Positions 37,616 to 44,652 of a DNA stretch of 44,652 nucleotides are shown here, piece after piece; positions within the stretch are counted from its first letter, which is position 1, and every line of letters begins with the position of its first letter. Source of the stretch: an uncultured Oscillospiraceae bacterium. Its GTDB lineage: Bacteria; Bacillota; Clostridia; Oscillospirales; Acutalibacteraceae. The DNA is taken from NCBI GenBank assembly GCA_900542575.1, contig UQOE01000020.1, positions 1 through 44,652 of the forward strand. The letters are read 5' to 3'. A model generated the notes under the pieces. The model saw only the letters and a program-made list of their open reading frames with translations. It had not been told where the DNA came from and did no database searches. Position numbers and translations under genes: made by a program.

Positions 37616-38449
37616 TTAATACGTAAACGTATATACCTCACCGTCGCTCGCATCCGGCAGAACAACGCCGGAAGACACTTTGGAGATTCGCCCGTTCGCA
37701 AAGGAGAAGCAGTATGACTCGGCCGCCTTGGAGCCTGTGGTGACAATGGCCTCGGGAACACCATTGCGGTAGGAGATGGTCGTCGTACCGGAATTGCCGG
37801 TCGTCTGACTGACGCGTCCGTAGGCGTTTTCGCAGTAGATCATCTTCCCGTCCCGCTCCACAGCGTTGAGCAGCCCAAGTGGATTCCAATAATACCGGTC
37901 CGTCCATTCACGGGAAGTTCCGTCCTGCGATTGGGAAGCGTACTGAATTGCGATGAGATGGCCGAGGGTGTCATAGCGGTAAGAAGCCTGAATTTCCTGC
38001 TGCTGGTACCGCAGGGTTCCGTGCAGGGTCCGTCCGCCTGCCGTCTCAAACAGAAGGACATAGTTGTAGCCGACACTGTCATCGTAGACGATACGGTTTA
38101 TTGTGCCGCTCCGCACCAGTTCACTGAGGCCGAGGACCAGCTCGTCCGGATAGGAGCCGTCGCAGGAGAGCATCACACTCTGCATCTGCCGGTCGGATTC
38201 CATAAGGAACGGAAGATTGTAGCCGCGCCCATAGTACTCGTTGAACGAGGCACCGACCTCACTCCAGGTCTTCCGGTCGTGGCAGCGAATGCGGAGTTCC
38301 TGTCCGTTTAAGGTATACGTCCAGAAATAGCCTTTGGAACTCTGGATTTTCTTCGGCAGGACCGGCGCGGAGCCGGCCGGAAGGGCCAGCGCGCAGAGCA
38401 GGGCGCACGCCAGCACAGCCGAAAGCAGTCGTTTCAGCATGGATTTCAT
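37616..38449 (-). CDS. secreted YD-repeat-like protein
   Basis: A 277-residue exported protein with signal peptide (cleavage near residue 28, GSA). The second half reads like short YD/RHS repeats: SYRYDTLGHLIAIQY, RYYWNPLGLLNAVERDG, YCENAYGRVSQTTGN, ISYRNGVPEAIVTTG. YD repeats form a beta shell in large RHS/teneurin proteins; a free copy this small is unusual. The first half is unassigned. GAGGA lies 9 bases before the ATG. It diverges from the cyclodeaminase operon, so it is not part of it. Confidence 0.7.
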   Translation of the reverse strand: MKSMLKRLLSAVLACALLCALALPAGSAPVLPKKIQSSKGYFWTYTLNGQELRIRCHDRKTWSEVGASFNEYYGRGYNLPFLMESDRQMQSVMLSCDGSYPDELVLGLSELVRSGTINRIVYDDSVGYNYVLLFETAGGRTLHGTLRYQQQEIQASYRYDTLGHLIAIQYASQSQDGTSREWTDRYYWNPLGLLNAVERDGKMIYCENAYGRVSQTTGNSGTTTISYRNGVPEAIVTTGSKAAESYCFSFANGRISKVSSGVVLPDASDGEVYTFTY

Positions 38450-38555
38450 AGATTGGATTCCTCTTTCAAATGTTTTTCCTCGTCTATTCTACCAAATTGA
38501 GGTACTGTACGCCAACTGTTCCATTATTTACAATCGGCGAAAAGAAAATCTGTCC

Positions 38556-38635
38556 TATAATTGCCAGCGTTAGAGACGATGAGGCCTGAGAAAGCGGTTT
38601 GCTTTCCCGGGCCTTTTTTGTCCCCCAAAATCGTC
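38556..38635 (+). promoter_or_regulatory. leader with promoter and attenuator-like fold before the cyclodeaminase/permease/PII operon
   Basis: TATAAT (38556-38561) starts a leader in which GACGAT (38575-38580) and ATCGTC (38630-38635) can pair around the terminator at 38582-38619. No gene on this strand lies upstream, so the terminator acts on the leader itself. Confidence 0.6.
38582..38619 (+). terminator. intrinsic terminator inside the operon leader
   Basis: A 14-base-pair stem with one mismatch (38582-38595 with 38601-38614) and six T, 46 bases before the first start codon. Confidence 0.85.
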
Positions 38636-38664
38636 AGAAATCAGAAAAAGGAGCCAATGAAAAA

Positions 38665-39792
38665 ATGGATGCTGCAATCAAATTTCTCTACTTAAGTGAG
38701 CCGGACATGATACGGGCCGGCGTCAAAGATATGGATGCGTGCGTAGATGTTATGGAGGACACCCTTATGACCCTCCATCGCGGGGACTACGTCATGGGCG
38801 GTGAAAACCACAACTCCCATGGCACGCAGATCATTTTCCCGGATCACCCACAGTTCCCCGGAATGCCCGCCAACGGCGACGACCGCCGCTTCATGGCAAT
38901 GCCCGCGTATCTCGGCGGAAATTATCAGATGGCCGGTATGAAATGGTACGGCTCGAATATTGCCAACCGGAAAAAGGGCCTTCCCCGCTCCATCCTCATG
39001 ATGATGCTGAACGATAAAGACTCCGGCGCCCCTCTGGCCATGATGTCCGCAAACCTGGTCAGCTGCTACCGCACCGGCGCGGTTTCCGGCGTCGGCGTCC
39101 GACATCTTGCCCGCAAGGGCGCGGAGGTTCTCTCCGTCATTGGGCCCGGTGTCATGGGCCGCACGACCGCCATGGCCGCAATCAGCGCCTGTCCCACCAT
39201 TAAGACGGTCAAAATCAAGGGCCGCGGCCGCGCCTCCATTGACAAATTTATTGACACCATAAAGGCATCTTACCCGCAGGCAGAAAACTTTGTCATCTGC
39301 GACACCGTAGAAGACGCCGTACGGGACAGCGACATTATCTGCACTACAGCCACGGCGCCGGTCCACGAGAAGGACTTTACCTATATTGACTCCTCCTGGG
39401 TCCGTCCGGGTGCTCTCTTCTGCATGCCCTCCGCCGCCCGTTTTGACGACGAATTTATCCAGAAAGCCGTCAAAGTCGTGGACAACCGGAAGCTCTATGA
39501 ATCCTGGGCCGAGGAGTTCGTCTATCCCAGCTTTGAGATGGTCCAGATCATCGGCGCCAAGTTCACCGATATGATCCACGAAAGCAAAATTCAGAAAGAG
39601 GATGTCATCCATCTCCCGGACATCATTTCCGGTGACAAACCCGCCCGCCGGAACGATGATGACATCATCATCTACTCCGTCGGCGGCATGCCCGTCGAGG
39701 ATATTGCCTGGGGCGGCCACGTGTACCGCAATGCCCTGAGAATGGGCATCGGCACGGAACTTCCTCTCTGGGACAAACCGGATATGGCATAA
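38665..39792 (+). CDS. ornithine cyclodeaminase/mu-crystallin family protein (tyramine-oxidase-subunit-B-like)
   Basis: A 375-residue NAD(P)-dependent fold. The ATG at 38665 follows AAGGAG by 11 bases; another ATG just upstream is out of frame. Family marks are GMKWYGSNIANRKKGLPRS near 90, SANLVSCYRTGAVSGVG near 132 (substrate lysine/arginine region) and the Rossmann motif VIGPGVMGRTTA near 156. Gut proteins of this length are often named tyramine oxidase subunit B; true ornithine cyclodeaminase, amino-acid dehydrogenase or imine reductase activity is equally possible. First gene of an operon with an amino-acid permease and a PII protein, so the substrate is probably an imported amine or amino acid. 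Confidence 0.85.
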   Translation: MDAAIKFLYLSEPDMIRAGVKDMDACVDVMEDTLMTLHRGDYVMGGENHNSHGTQIIFPDHPQFPGMPANGDDRRFMAMPAYLGGNYQMAGMKWYGSNIANRKKGLPRSILMMMLNDKDSGAPLAMMSANLVSCYRTGAVSGVGVRHLARKGAEVLSVIGPGVMGRTTAMAAISACPTIKTVKIKGRGRASIDKFIDTIKASYPQAENFVICDTVEDAVRDSDIICTTATAPVHEKDFTYIDSSWVRPGALFCMPSAARFDDEFIQKAVKVVDNRKLYESWAEEFVYPSFEMVQIIGAKFTDMIHESKIQKEDVIHLPDIISGDKPARRNDDDIIIYSVGGMPVEDIAWGGHVYRNALRMGIGTELPLWDKPDMA

Positions 39793-39813
39793 CAGAAAGG
39801 GGGGAGACCGCTT

Positions 39814-41226
39814 TTGACTTCCGAACCCAAACTCGGCCTGAAAGATGTCGTCTCGGTATCCGTCGGACTCGTCATCGCCACCAGCTGCCTGGTTTCGCTC
39901 GGACAGGGCGCCGGTACCATCGGCTTCCTGTTCATCCCCGCCATGGTTGTCGCCTGTATTCTGAATATGATCACCATGGCCTCCATGTCAGAGCTGAATG
40001 CGCTGATGCCGAACACCACCGGCGGACTGGCCCAGTACACGCTGGCCGCCCTCGGTCCCATACCGACCATCGTTCTGATGATCGGCGGCTACATGTTCTC
40101 CAGCATCCTGACCTGCGGCGTCGAGGCCTCTATTTTCGCCTACTCCATGGGAGAAATCATCCCGCTGAACATCAACAATTACTGGTACACCTTCATCGTC
40201 ACCATCCTGCTGCTGATTGCTAATCTGAACGGCGTCGATATCTTCGCCAAAGTGCAGGATGCCGTGGCCTACATTCTGCTGGGCTCGCTGCTCCTGATGG
40301 GCATCATCGGCACCCTTAAACTTGGCACCGGCCCCGTCGTCAGTCAGCCGGCGGTCCCCGCAGGCAGCACCGGATTCAAAACCATTCTTGCCAATACGGC
40401 GGTGGCGTTCTGGCTGTTTATCGGCGCGGAATATGCCATTCCCATTTCCAAGGATGTTAAGAATGCCCGAAAGAATGTGCCGCTGGGCATGATGATCGGT
40501 CTCGGTATCATCTGCGTCATCCAGTCCATCATGGTGCTCGGATTCCACCACTATGTCCCATGGGCTGAACTCACCGCTTCCCCTGCCCCGCACCTCACAT
40601 ACGGTGAAGCGCTGCTCGGCAATTTCGGAAAGTACTGGATGGCTCTGGTCTCCGCACTGGCCCTTATCAGTACGCAGAACTCCTCCGTACAGGGTCTGGC
40701 CAGCATCGGACAGGGCATGGCTCAGATGAACATGCTCCCCCATTTCCTTGCGAAGACCAATAAGAAAAAGGTCCCATGGATCGGCTGCATTATTGTCAGC
40801 ATCTGTATTCTGATCTTCGCCTGGATCTCCAACGACTCCTCCGACACCATTTCGTTCCTGATCCTGGTCGGCTCCGTCTTCTGGATGCTCTCCTACATCT
40901 GTGCCCATATCGATGTACTGGTCTTCCGGCGCCGCCTGCCGAAAGCACCCCGCAGTTTCAAAGTCAAAGGCGGCCCCGTTCTCCCGCTGATCGGAATTAT
41001 CGGGACAGCCTATATGGTCATCAACATCTCCGACGACCCGCATGAGCGAAATATGATCTTCCTGCTCACCGGCATTGTCCTCGCCGTCTTACTTCTCTAT
41101 GCAGTCCTCTGGACAAAATTCAAACTACGCATGCCGCTCTTCAAGAGCGTGCCCATCCATAAAGTTCTGGCAATGGAACACCCCATGTATTATCGAGTCC
41201 GCAAAGAGCGCGGAATCTGGAAATAA
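39814..41226 (+). CDS. APC superfamily amino-acid permease
   Basis: A 470-residue transporter with 12 hydrophobic segments. The start is TTG with GGGGGGAG 7 bases upstream. The first helix holds GLVIATSCLVSLGQGAG, equivalent to the unwound GxG substrate site of APC carriers, and helix 6 holds AFWLFIGAEYAIPISKDVKNARKNVP (two adjacent motifs, FIGAEY and SKDVKNARKN). It should import an amino acid or amine by proton or sodium coupling. It stands 21 bases after the cyclodeaminase-like gene and 16 bases before the PII gene. Confidence 0.9.
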   Translation: MTSEPKLGLKDVVSVSVGLVIATSCLVSLGQGAGTIGFLFIPAMVVACILNMITMASMSELNALMPNTTGGLAQYTLAALGPIPTIVLMIGGYMFSSILTCGVEASIFAYSMGEIIPLNINNYWYTFIVTILLLIANLNGVDIFAKVQDAVAYILLGSLLLMGIIGTLKLGTGPVVSQPAVPAGSTGFKTILANTAVAFWLFIGAEYAIPISKDVKNARKNVPLGMMIGLGIICVIQSIMVLGFHHYVPWAELTASPAPHLTYGEALLGNFGKYWMALVSALALISTQNSSVQGLASIGQGMAQMNMLPHFLAKTNKKKVPWIGCIIVSICILIFAWISNDSSDTISFLILVGSVFWMLSYICAHIDVLVFRRRLPKAPRSFKVKGGPVLPLIGIIGTAYMVINISDDPHERNMIFLLTGIVLAVLLLYAVLWTKFKLRMPLFKSVPIHKVLAMEHPMYYRVRKERGIWK

Positions 41227-41242
41227 GAAAGGATGAACGATT

Positions 41243-41587
41243 ATGGCACTTGCCAAAATTGAGATTATCACCAGCAACGCAAAACTTGAAAAACTGCAGC
41301 ACGTCCTCGAAGAAGAGGGCGTCAGCGGTCTGACCGTGATGCAGGTTATCGGCTGCGGCAAGCAGAAAGGCAGCTATGAGTACGCCGTCGAGGAGAACGA
41401 AGAGTTCATGCTTCTCCCGAAGCAGCAGGTCAACATCATCGTCGACGCCGACCGCGTAGATGATATCGTCAACATGGTCAAGATGGAGCTCTACACCGGC
41501 CACATCGGCGACGGCAAGATCTTCGTCTATCCCTGCACCAACGCCATCCGTATCCGCACTGGAGAAGAGGGTCTCGAGGCGCTTTGA
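41243..41587 (+). CDS. PII family signalling protein
   Basis: A 114-residue trimeric sensor of ATP/ADP and 2-oxoglutarate. The start AKIEIITSNAKLEKLQHVL and the C-terminal signature TGHIGDGKIFVYP are clear. The T-loop (about 37-55; GCGKQKGSYEYAVEENEEF) lacks the GlnB/GlnK-type sequence with Tyr51 and is acidic, as in PII groups that do not serve AmtB. PII proteins usually plug ammonium channels or control nitrogen enzymes; here the neighbours are an amino-acid permease and a cyclodeaminase-like enzyme, so permease control is a reasonable hypothesis. AGAAAGGA lies 7 bases before the ATG. Confidence 0.92.
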   Translation: MALAKIEIITSNAKLEKLQHVLEEEGVSGLTVMQVIGCGKQKGSYEYAVEENEEFMLLPKQQVNIIVDADRVDDIVNMVKMELYTGHIGDGKIFVYPCTNAIRIRTGEEGLEAL

Positions 41588-41603
41588 TCGAATAACAATA
41601 CAG

Positions 41604-41648
41604 AAACCGCCGCACGGCCCTGGTAAAGAGCTGTACGGCGGTTTTTTT
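41604..41648 (+). terminator. terminator of the PII operon
   Basis: Stem AAACCGCCG/CGGCGGTTT with inner ACGGC/GCTGT pairing, then TTTTTTT. It slightly overlaps the stop of the convergent VOC gene. Confidence 0.9.
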
Positions 41649-42000
41649 ACACCCCGAATTCCACTGTAATTCCGTCGGGGTCCTTCACCGTGAAACTGTC
41701 GGGTTTCGGCCCCCCGCTCTGGATTTCAGAGGGCTCGTATCCGAGCTCCACGGCCTTCCTGCGGGTCAGTGCCAGCGGTTCCGGAGCCCGAAAGCTCAGG
41801 ACAAGGCCCTGGGCCGAGACCGGCTCCGGCGCGCCCTGAATGAGTTCCAGAGAGGTTTCCCCCTCCACATTGCCCAGGAAGGTGATCTCCAGCCCTTTCG
41901 GCTGCAGGCGCCGCTGAACCGACAGCCCGGCCAGTTCGGTGTAGAAGGCCTCAGAGGCCGCCAAGTTCCGCACATAAATGGTGATAAAGTTAAGTTTCAT
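41647..42000 (-). CDS. VOC (glyoxalase/bleomycin-resistance) family protein
   Basis: A 117-residue two-module beta-alpha-beta-beta-beta protein: MKLNFITIYVRNLAASEAFYTELAGL at the start (the usual xxFY...LG) and SFTVKDPDGITVEFGV at the end, with the metal-ligand glutamate in the last strand. Cytoplasmic. Reaction unknown; glyoxalase-like detoxification or ring cleavage are both within the family. It stands alone, convergent to the PII operon. Confidence 0.9.
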   Translation of the reverse strand: MKLNFITIYVRNLAASEAFYTELAGLSVQRRLQPKGLEITFLGNVEGETSLELIQGAPEPVSAQGLVLSFRAPEPLALTRRKAVELGYEPSEIQSGGPKPDSFTVKDPDGITVEFGV

Positions 42001-42063
42001 AAACTATCTTCGCCTTTCTGTTGTATGATAAAGTAGATACATTATTGGAAGGGAATCAATGAA

Positions 42064-43080
42064 ATGACCAGTTTGAATGAATTTCTCCACAGCGGAGATA
42101 CGGTTCTCAAAATCATTCAAAATTACGCAGACGCACTGGCCGCCGACGCGGTGGCAGACAACAATCCCATTGACCGTCTGCACAGTGAGTTTCTGAACGG
42201 AATGGAAGATCTCCTCATTCACAACGACTTCCTGACTTACCAGTCCCAGCGCATTCTGGAGTTCTACCAGTACATGGCAGACCTGTACCCGTACCTCGCC
42301 TTTACGTACCGCGGGCGCATTAAGTCGCTGATACGGGCGGAAGAAAAATTCAACGGCTATATTGTAGAACACATCTACGACCATTATACCAAAACCGGCG
42401 AAATTCCCAGCGTTGAGAGCCTGAAACAACGGGTCAGCCGGTTCCACGATTTAATTGCGTATCGCATTGTTATCTCCATGCCGAAGTGCCACCTGAAGCC
42501 CGGTGAGACCCAGGATGAGACCGAAATCCGCTACCTCTACGACATCGCCAACCGGCTCCCGGCATTCCTCTCCGACCGCGAGTTCACCGTACAGCCTGCC
42601 GGCATTGTGGAAGAGGAGAAGTCCCCGCTGCTGGCTCCCGCCGTGCGCCCCTATTATAGGGACTATGTGACCAACCTCAAGGGCACCGGCTACCGTTCCC
42701 TGCATGTCACTTTCTTCGACGACAGCGCCAAATGCTTCATGGAGGTTCAGCTCCGCACAAAATCCATGGACGATTTCGCCGAGATCGGCCGCGCCAATCA
42801 TGAGAACTACGAAAAGACGCAGGAGCGCTCCCGTGCCCGCCGCAAGGCAGTGCCCTATGGCGCCTCCCGCTATTTCGACGAAGCCTACGAGCGCATCCAG
42901 GAGCTCCAGAACCTTGAGCTCAACACGCTGGACGTCAATATGTTTTCCGCCACCAACAACTACCTGATCAACGACGGCTGCGGCCTTTTCCGCGGGCGCA
43001 TGATCCTCCCGTTCGAGCATCTGTCCCGCTTCCAGAACGACCTCATCGCCGTGCCTCAGGTGAAAGAGGAGGATTCTTAA
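42064..43080 (+). CDS. RelA/SpoT-type (p)ppGpp synthetase-like protein
   Basis: A 338-residue cytoplasmic protein with a RelA/SpoT synthetase domain at about 80-265: FTYRGRIKSLIRAEEK (the R-x-K-S ATP site), FHDLIAYRIV (catalytic Asp), RDYVTNLKGTGYRSLHVTF and EVQLRTKSMDDFAEIGRANHENYE (E-x-Q-x-R-T, second catalytic acid). No HD hydrolase, TGS or ACT domain, so it is a single-domain alarmone synthetase of a long type with extra N- and C-terminal helices. It would make (p)ppGpp from GTP or GDP and ATP under stress. AAGGGAA lies 10 bases upstream. Stop overlaps the nitroreductase start by one base. Confidence 0.88.
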   Translation: MTSLNEFLHSGDTVLKIIQNYADALAADAVADNNPIDRLHSEFLNGMEDLLIHNDFLTYQSQRILEFYQYMADLYPYLAFTYRGRIKSLIRAEEKFNGYIVEHIYDHYTKTGEIPSVESLKQRVSRFHDLIAYRIVISMPKCHLKPGETQDETEIRYLYDIANRLPAFLSDREFTVQPAGIVEEEKSPLLAPAVRPYYRDYVTNLKGTGYRSLHVTFFDDSAKCFMEVQLRTKSMDDFAEIGRANHENYEKTQERSRARRKAVPYGASRYFDEAYERIQELQNLELNTLDVNMFSATNNYLINDGCGLFRGRMILPFEHLSRFQNDLIAVPQVKEEDS

Positions 43081-43604
43081 TGGACACCCTGCACAATATC
43101 TACACCCGTTCCAGCATCCGCCGGTTTGCGGACCGGCCCATCCCGGAGGAAGTCCTGCACAAGATTCTGCGGGCCGGCATGAGCGGCCCCACCTGCGTCA
43201 ACGCGCGCGATTGGGCGTTTGTCCTGACAACCGATAAGCAGAAGCTCACACAGATGGCCGACGCCAACGGATCCCCCGCCACACCTCTTAAGGGAGCGGC
43301 CGTCGGCATCCTCATCTGCGGCGACCTCGAGCGCGCCTTCCAGCCCGCCCCGGACTACTGGGTCGTCGACGGCGCCATCGCCGGCGAAAACATGCTGCTG
43401 GCCGCCCGCAGTCTGGGCGTCGAGGGCGTCTGGCTCGGCACCTGGCCGCAGATGGACCGTGTCCGCCGCCAGGCCGCTCTTTTCGGCCTTCCAGATACCG
43501 TTGTCCCCCACTCTATCCTCGCCCTCGGCTACCCCGCAGAGGCGCCGTCCGACGAAGAGCGCAATTTGTACGAAGAGGACCGCGTGCATATGGAAAAATG
43601 GTAA
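43080..43604 (+). CDS. nitroreductase family flavoprotein
   Basis: A 174-residue FMN-dependent oxidoreductase: IYTRSSIRRFADRPIPEEVL (FMN phosphate arginines), AGMSGPTCVNARDWAFVL, AIAGENMLLAARSLGVEGVW (split from WLGTWP) and ILALGYPAE. It reduces nitro, quinone or flavin substrates with NAD(P)H; the physiological substrate is unknown. It starts inside the stop of the synthetase gene (TAATG) and is followed by a terminator. Confidence 0.92.
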   Translation: MDTLHNIYTRSSIRRFADRPIPEEVLHKILRAGMSGPTCVNARDWAFVLTTDKQKLTQMADANGSPATPLKGAAVGILICGDLERAFQPAPDYWVVDGAIAGENMLLAARSLGVEGVWLGTWPQMDRVRRQAALFGLPDTVVPHSILALGYPAEAPSDEERNLYEEDRVHMEKW

Positions 43605-43615
43605 ACGAGAATTCT

Positions 43616-43648
43616 AAAGCCGCTGCACAGGCAGCGGCTTTTTTTTGC
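43616..43648 (+). terminator. terminator of the alarmone synthetase-nitroreductase operon
   Basis: Perfect 10-base-pair stem AAGCCGCTGC/GCAGCGGCTT with ACAG loop and a run of eight T. Confidence 0.95.
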
Positions 43649-43663
43649 GTTGATGGATAACAG

Positions 43664-43699
43664 AAAAAACTGCCGCCCGGCAGAAATGCTGAGCGGCAG
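43664..43699 (-). terminator. terminator of the hydrophobic repeat protein gene
   Basis: Stem CTGCCGC/GCGGCAG (43670-43676 with 43693-43699) with TTTTTTCTG on the minus strand. It supports the minus strand as the coding strand for the region that follows. Confidence 0.8.
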
Positions 43700-43725
43700 C
43701 CATGTTTTCATCTTCTAAGCTTCCA

Positions 43726-44652
43726 TCAGGCGAGCAGCAGATCGAGAAGGATCTGGGGGCCCATCAGGATTGCCGGGATTCGGATGAAGAGTCCGAGAAC
43801 CGGGAAGACCAGGATAAAATCATCGTAATAAACCAACGCACCATTATCAATGACCGTAATAGATCCCTCAACAGTCTCAAGGACAAAGAAAGCGATCGTC
43901 CGGACGACAGCGCTGAATATCGCCGTATTCGGGAAATAATAGCCCTCAATGGCCAGGCGGGACGGATCGAGGAAAGCAGCGAATGCTCCGGCGAAGCGGT
44001 ATGCCTCACGGAAGTTCGCCTCCGTCGGGAACAGGAAGCCCTGTACAGCAAGCTCCCTTGGATTCAGCAGTGCAGAGAATGCACCGCTCAGCCGATACAG
44101 TCCATGAATGACAATGTGGTTAAAGTTGCGGACCAGTGCAATACCTGGGAAGAAGAATCCGTTGATGGCAAGGTCAAGCGGATTCAGGAACCCGGCAATA
44201 GCGCCGGCCAGTCTGAAAAGACCGTGAATGACAATATGGTTGAAGTTCCGTACCAGTGCAACGACCGGGAAGAAGAAACCGTTGATTGCAAGATCAAACG
44301 GGTTCAGGAACGCGGCGAAAGCACCAAGCAGACGAAGCGCAAAATGCGCTGCTGCAAGTCCGCCGATGACAAGTGCGCCAACTGCGAGAGCAGCGAGTGT
44401 CCCAAGGGCGAGCATGCCAAAAATGCCAAGGCCAATTGCTCCGGCAGCAAGTGCGCCGAATGCAAGTGCGGCAAGGGTTCCAAGACCAAGAATACCAAGG
44501 CCGATGGCTCCGGCGACAAGTGAGCCGAATGCAAGTGCGGCAAAAGTTCCAAGACCAAGAATACCAAGGCCGATGGCTCCGGCGACAAGTGCACCGAATG
44601 CAAGTGCGGCAAGGGTTCCAAGACCAAGAATACCAAGGCCGATGGCTCCGGC
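43726..44652 (-). CDS. hydrophobic glycine-zipper repeat protein, partial (5' end outside the window)
   Basis: The minus-strand frame is open from the right edge to a TGA at 43726 (308 codons seen). The visible N-terminal part is three near-identical 23-residue units AGAIGLGILGLGTLAALAF-x-x-x-x and a fourth longer variant, rich in Gly, Ala and Leu with G-x-x-x-G spacing. Four larger units of 32-40 residues follow, marked by GAFAAFLNP, LAINGFFFP and, in the first two, NFNHIVIHGL. The tail (about 80 residues) has more hydrophobic strands. It must be membrane- or surface-associated; no family is recognised. An internal ATG at 44415 is not the start. Confidence 0.75.
   Translation of the reverse strand, partial: AGAIGLGILGLGTLAALAFGALVAGAIGLGILGLGTFAALAFGSLVAGAIGLGILGLGTLAALAFGALAAGAIGLGIFGMLALGTLAALAVGALVIGGLAAAHFALRLLGAFAAFLNPFDLAINGFFFPVVALVRNFNHIVIHGLFRLAGAIAGFLNPLDLAINGFFFPGIALVRNFNHIVIHGLYRLSGAFSALLNPRELAVQGFLFPTEANFREAYRFAGAFAAFLDPSRLAIEGYYFPNTAIFSAVVRTIAFFVLETVEGSITVIDNGALVYYDDFILVFPVLGLFIRIPAILMGPQILLDLLLA
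44446..44652 (-). repeat. three tandem 69-bp repeats, nearly identical
   Basis: Units at 44584-44652, 44515-44583 and 44446-44514 differ by only a few bases and keep the 23-codon frame. A degenerate fourth unit follows down to about 44368. The array continues past the right edge. Confidence 0.9.

Noticed and set aside
43702..44523. Plus-strand frame encoding a Cys/Lys-rich, metallothionein-like repeat (ECKCGKGSKTKNTKADGSG)
   Set aside because: It is the mirror of the 69-bp repeats. A stop codon interrupts it inside the array, whereas the minus frame is open to the window edge and ends before a minus-strand terminator.

Overview
The window looks like a chromosome segment of a moderately GC-rich Gram-positive anaerobe, most likely a Clostridia/Oscillospirales (Ruminococcaceae-like) gut commensal. 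This is inferred from the gene repertoire (class I fructose-bisphosphate aldolase of the Firmicutes type, sortase, NEAT-domain protein, LCP-like and CE4 envelope proteins, a lipobox lipoprotein, a ferredoxin/Crp pair, a Nif11-like small protein), from strong AGGAGG ribosome sites with frequent GTG/TTG starts, from CCA-encoding tRNAs and from dense intrinsic terminators. I see no phage, insertion sequence, CRISPR array or rRNA gene. Genes lie in short operons on both strands, and almost every unit ends in a hairpin plus T-run.

Layout. 0-3 kb: a minus-strand promoter firing out of the left edge, a three-gene envelope operon (LCP-like, transglutaminase-like, small membrane protein), then tRNA-Thr and tRNA-Tyr. 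3-8 kb: flavodoxin-like lipoprotein, Crp/Fnr regulator divergent from an unusual ferredoxin, a second tRNA-Tyr, a CPA2 antiporter and mutY. 7.9-8.2 kb: two copies of a ~100-bp element with a conserved hairpin and possible pseudoknot. 8.1-13.2 kb (minus): acetyltransferase/MBL hydrolase/glutaredoxin operon, Nif11-like protein, GH2 glycosidase, fructose-bisphosphate aldolase. 13.3-16.7 kb (minus): secreted protein of unknown function, NEAT protein and a membrane-anchored protein; the last two have similar palindromes over their start sites. 16.8-20.5 kb: SstT transporter, polysaccharide deacetylase, an orphan structured RNA candidate, Hsp33. 20.6-27.1 kb (plus): an ECF-sigma-like protein with a transmembrane segment and outside tail, a large MacB-like ABC protein with nine 16-residue repeats, and an AbrB/ABC-2 cassette. 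27.2-33.4 kb (minus): unknown protein with a UvrD-tail-like domain, ROK regulator, MATE exporter fused to a cytidylate-kinase-like domain, XRE-aminotransferase fusion. 33.5-38.4 kb: sortase, HD protein, serine hydrolase, secreted repeat proteins. 38.5-41.6 kb (plus): a leader with a terminator and no upstream gene, then an ornithine-cyclodeaminase-like protein, an APC amino-acid permease and a PII signalling protein. 41.6 kb to the end: VOC protein, alarmone-synthetase-like protein, nitroreductase, and a partial, extremely hydrophobic repeat protein running off the right edge.

Most promising for novelty: the duplicated RNA-like element near 8 kb; the orphan transcript at 19.3 kb; the MATE/kinase fusion with its leader terminator; the cyclodeaminase/permease/PII operon behind an attenuator-like leader; the membrane-tethered sigma-like protein; and the Gly-zipper repeat protein at the right end. 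Functions named for enzymes rest on motifs read by eye; no database search was run.
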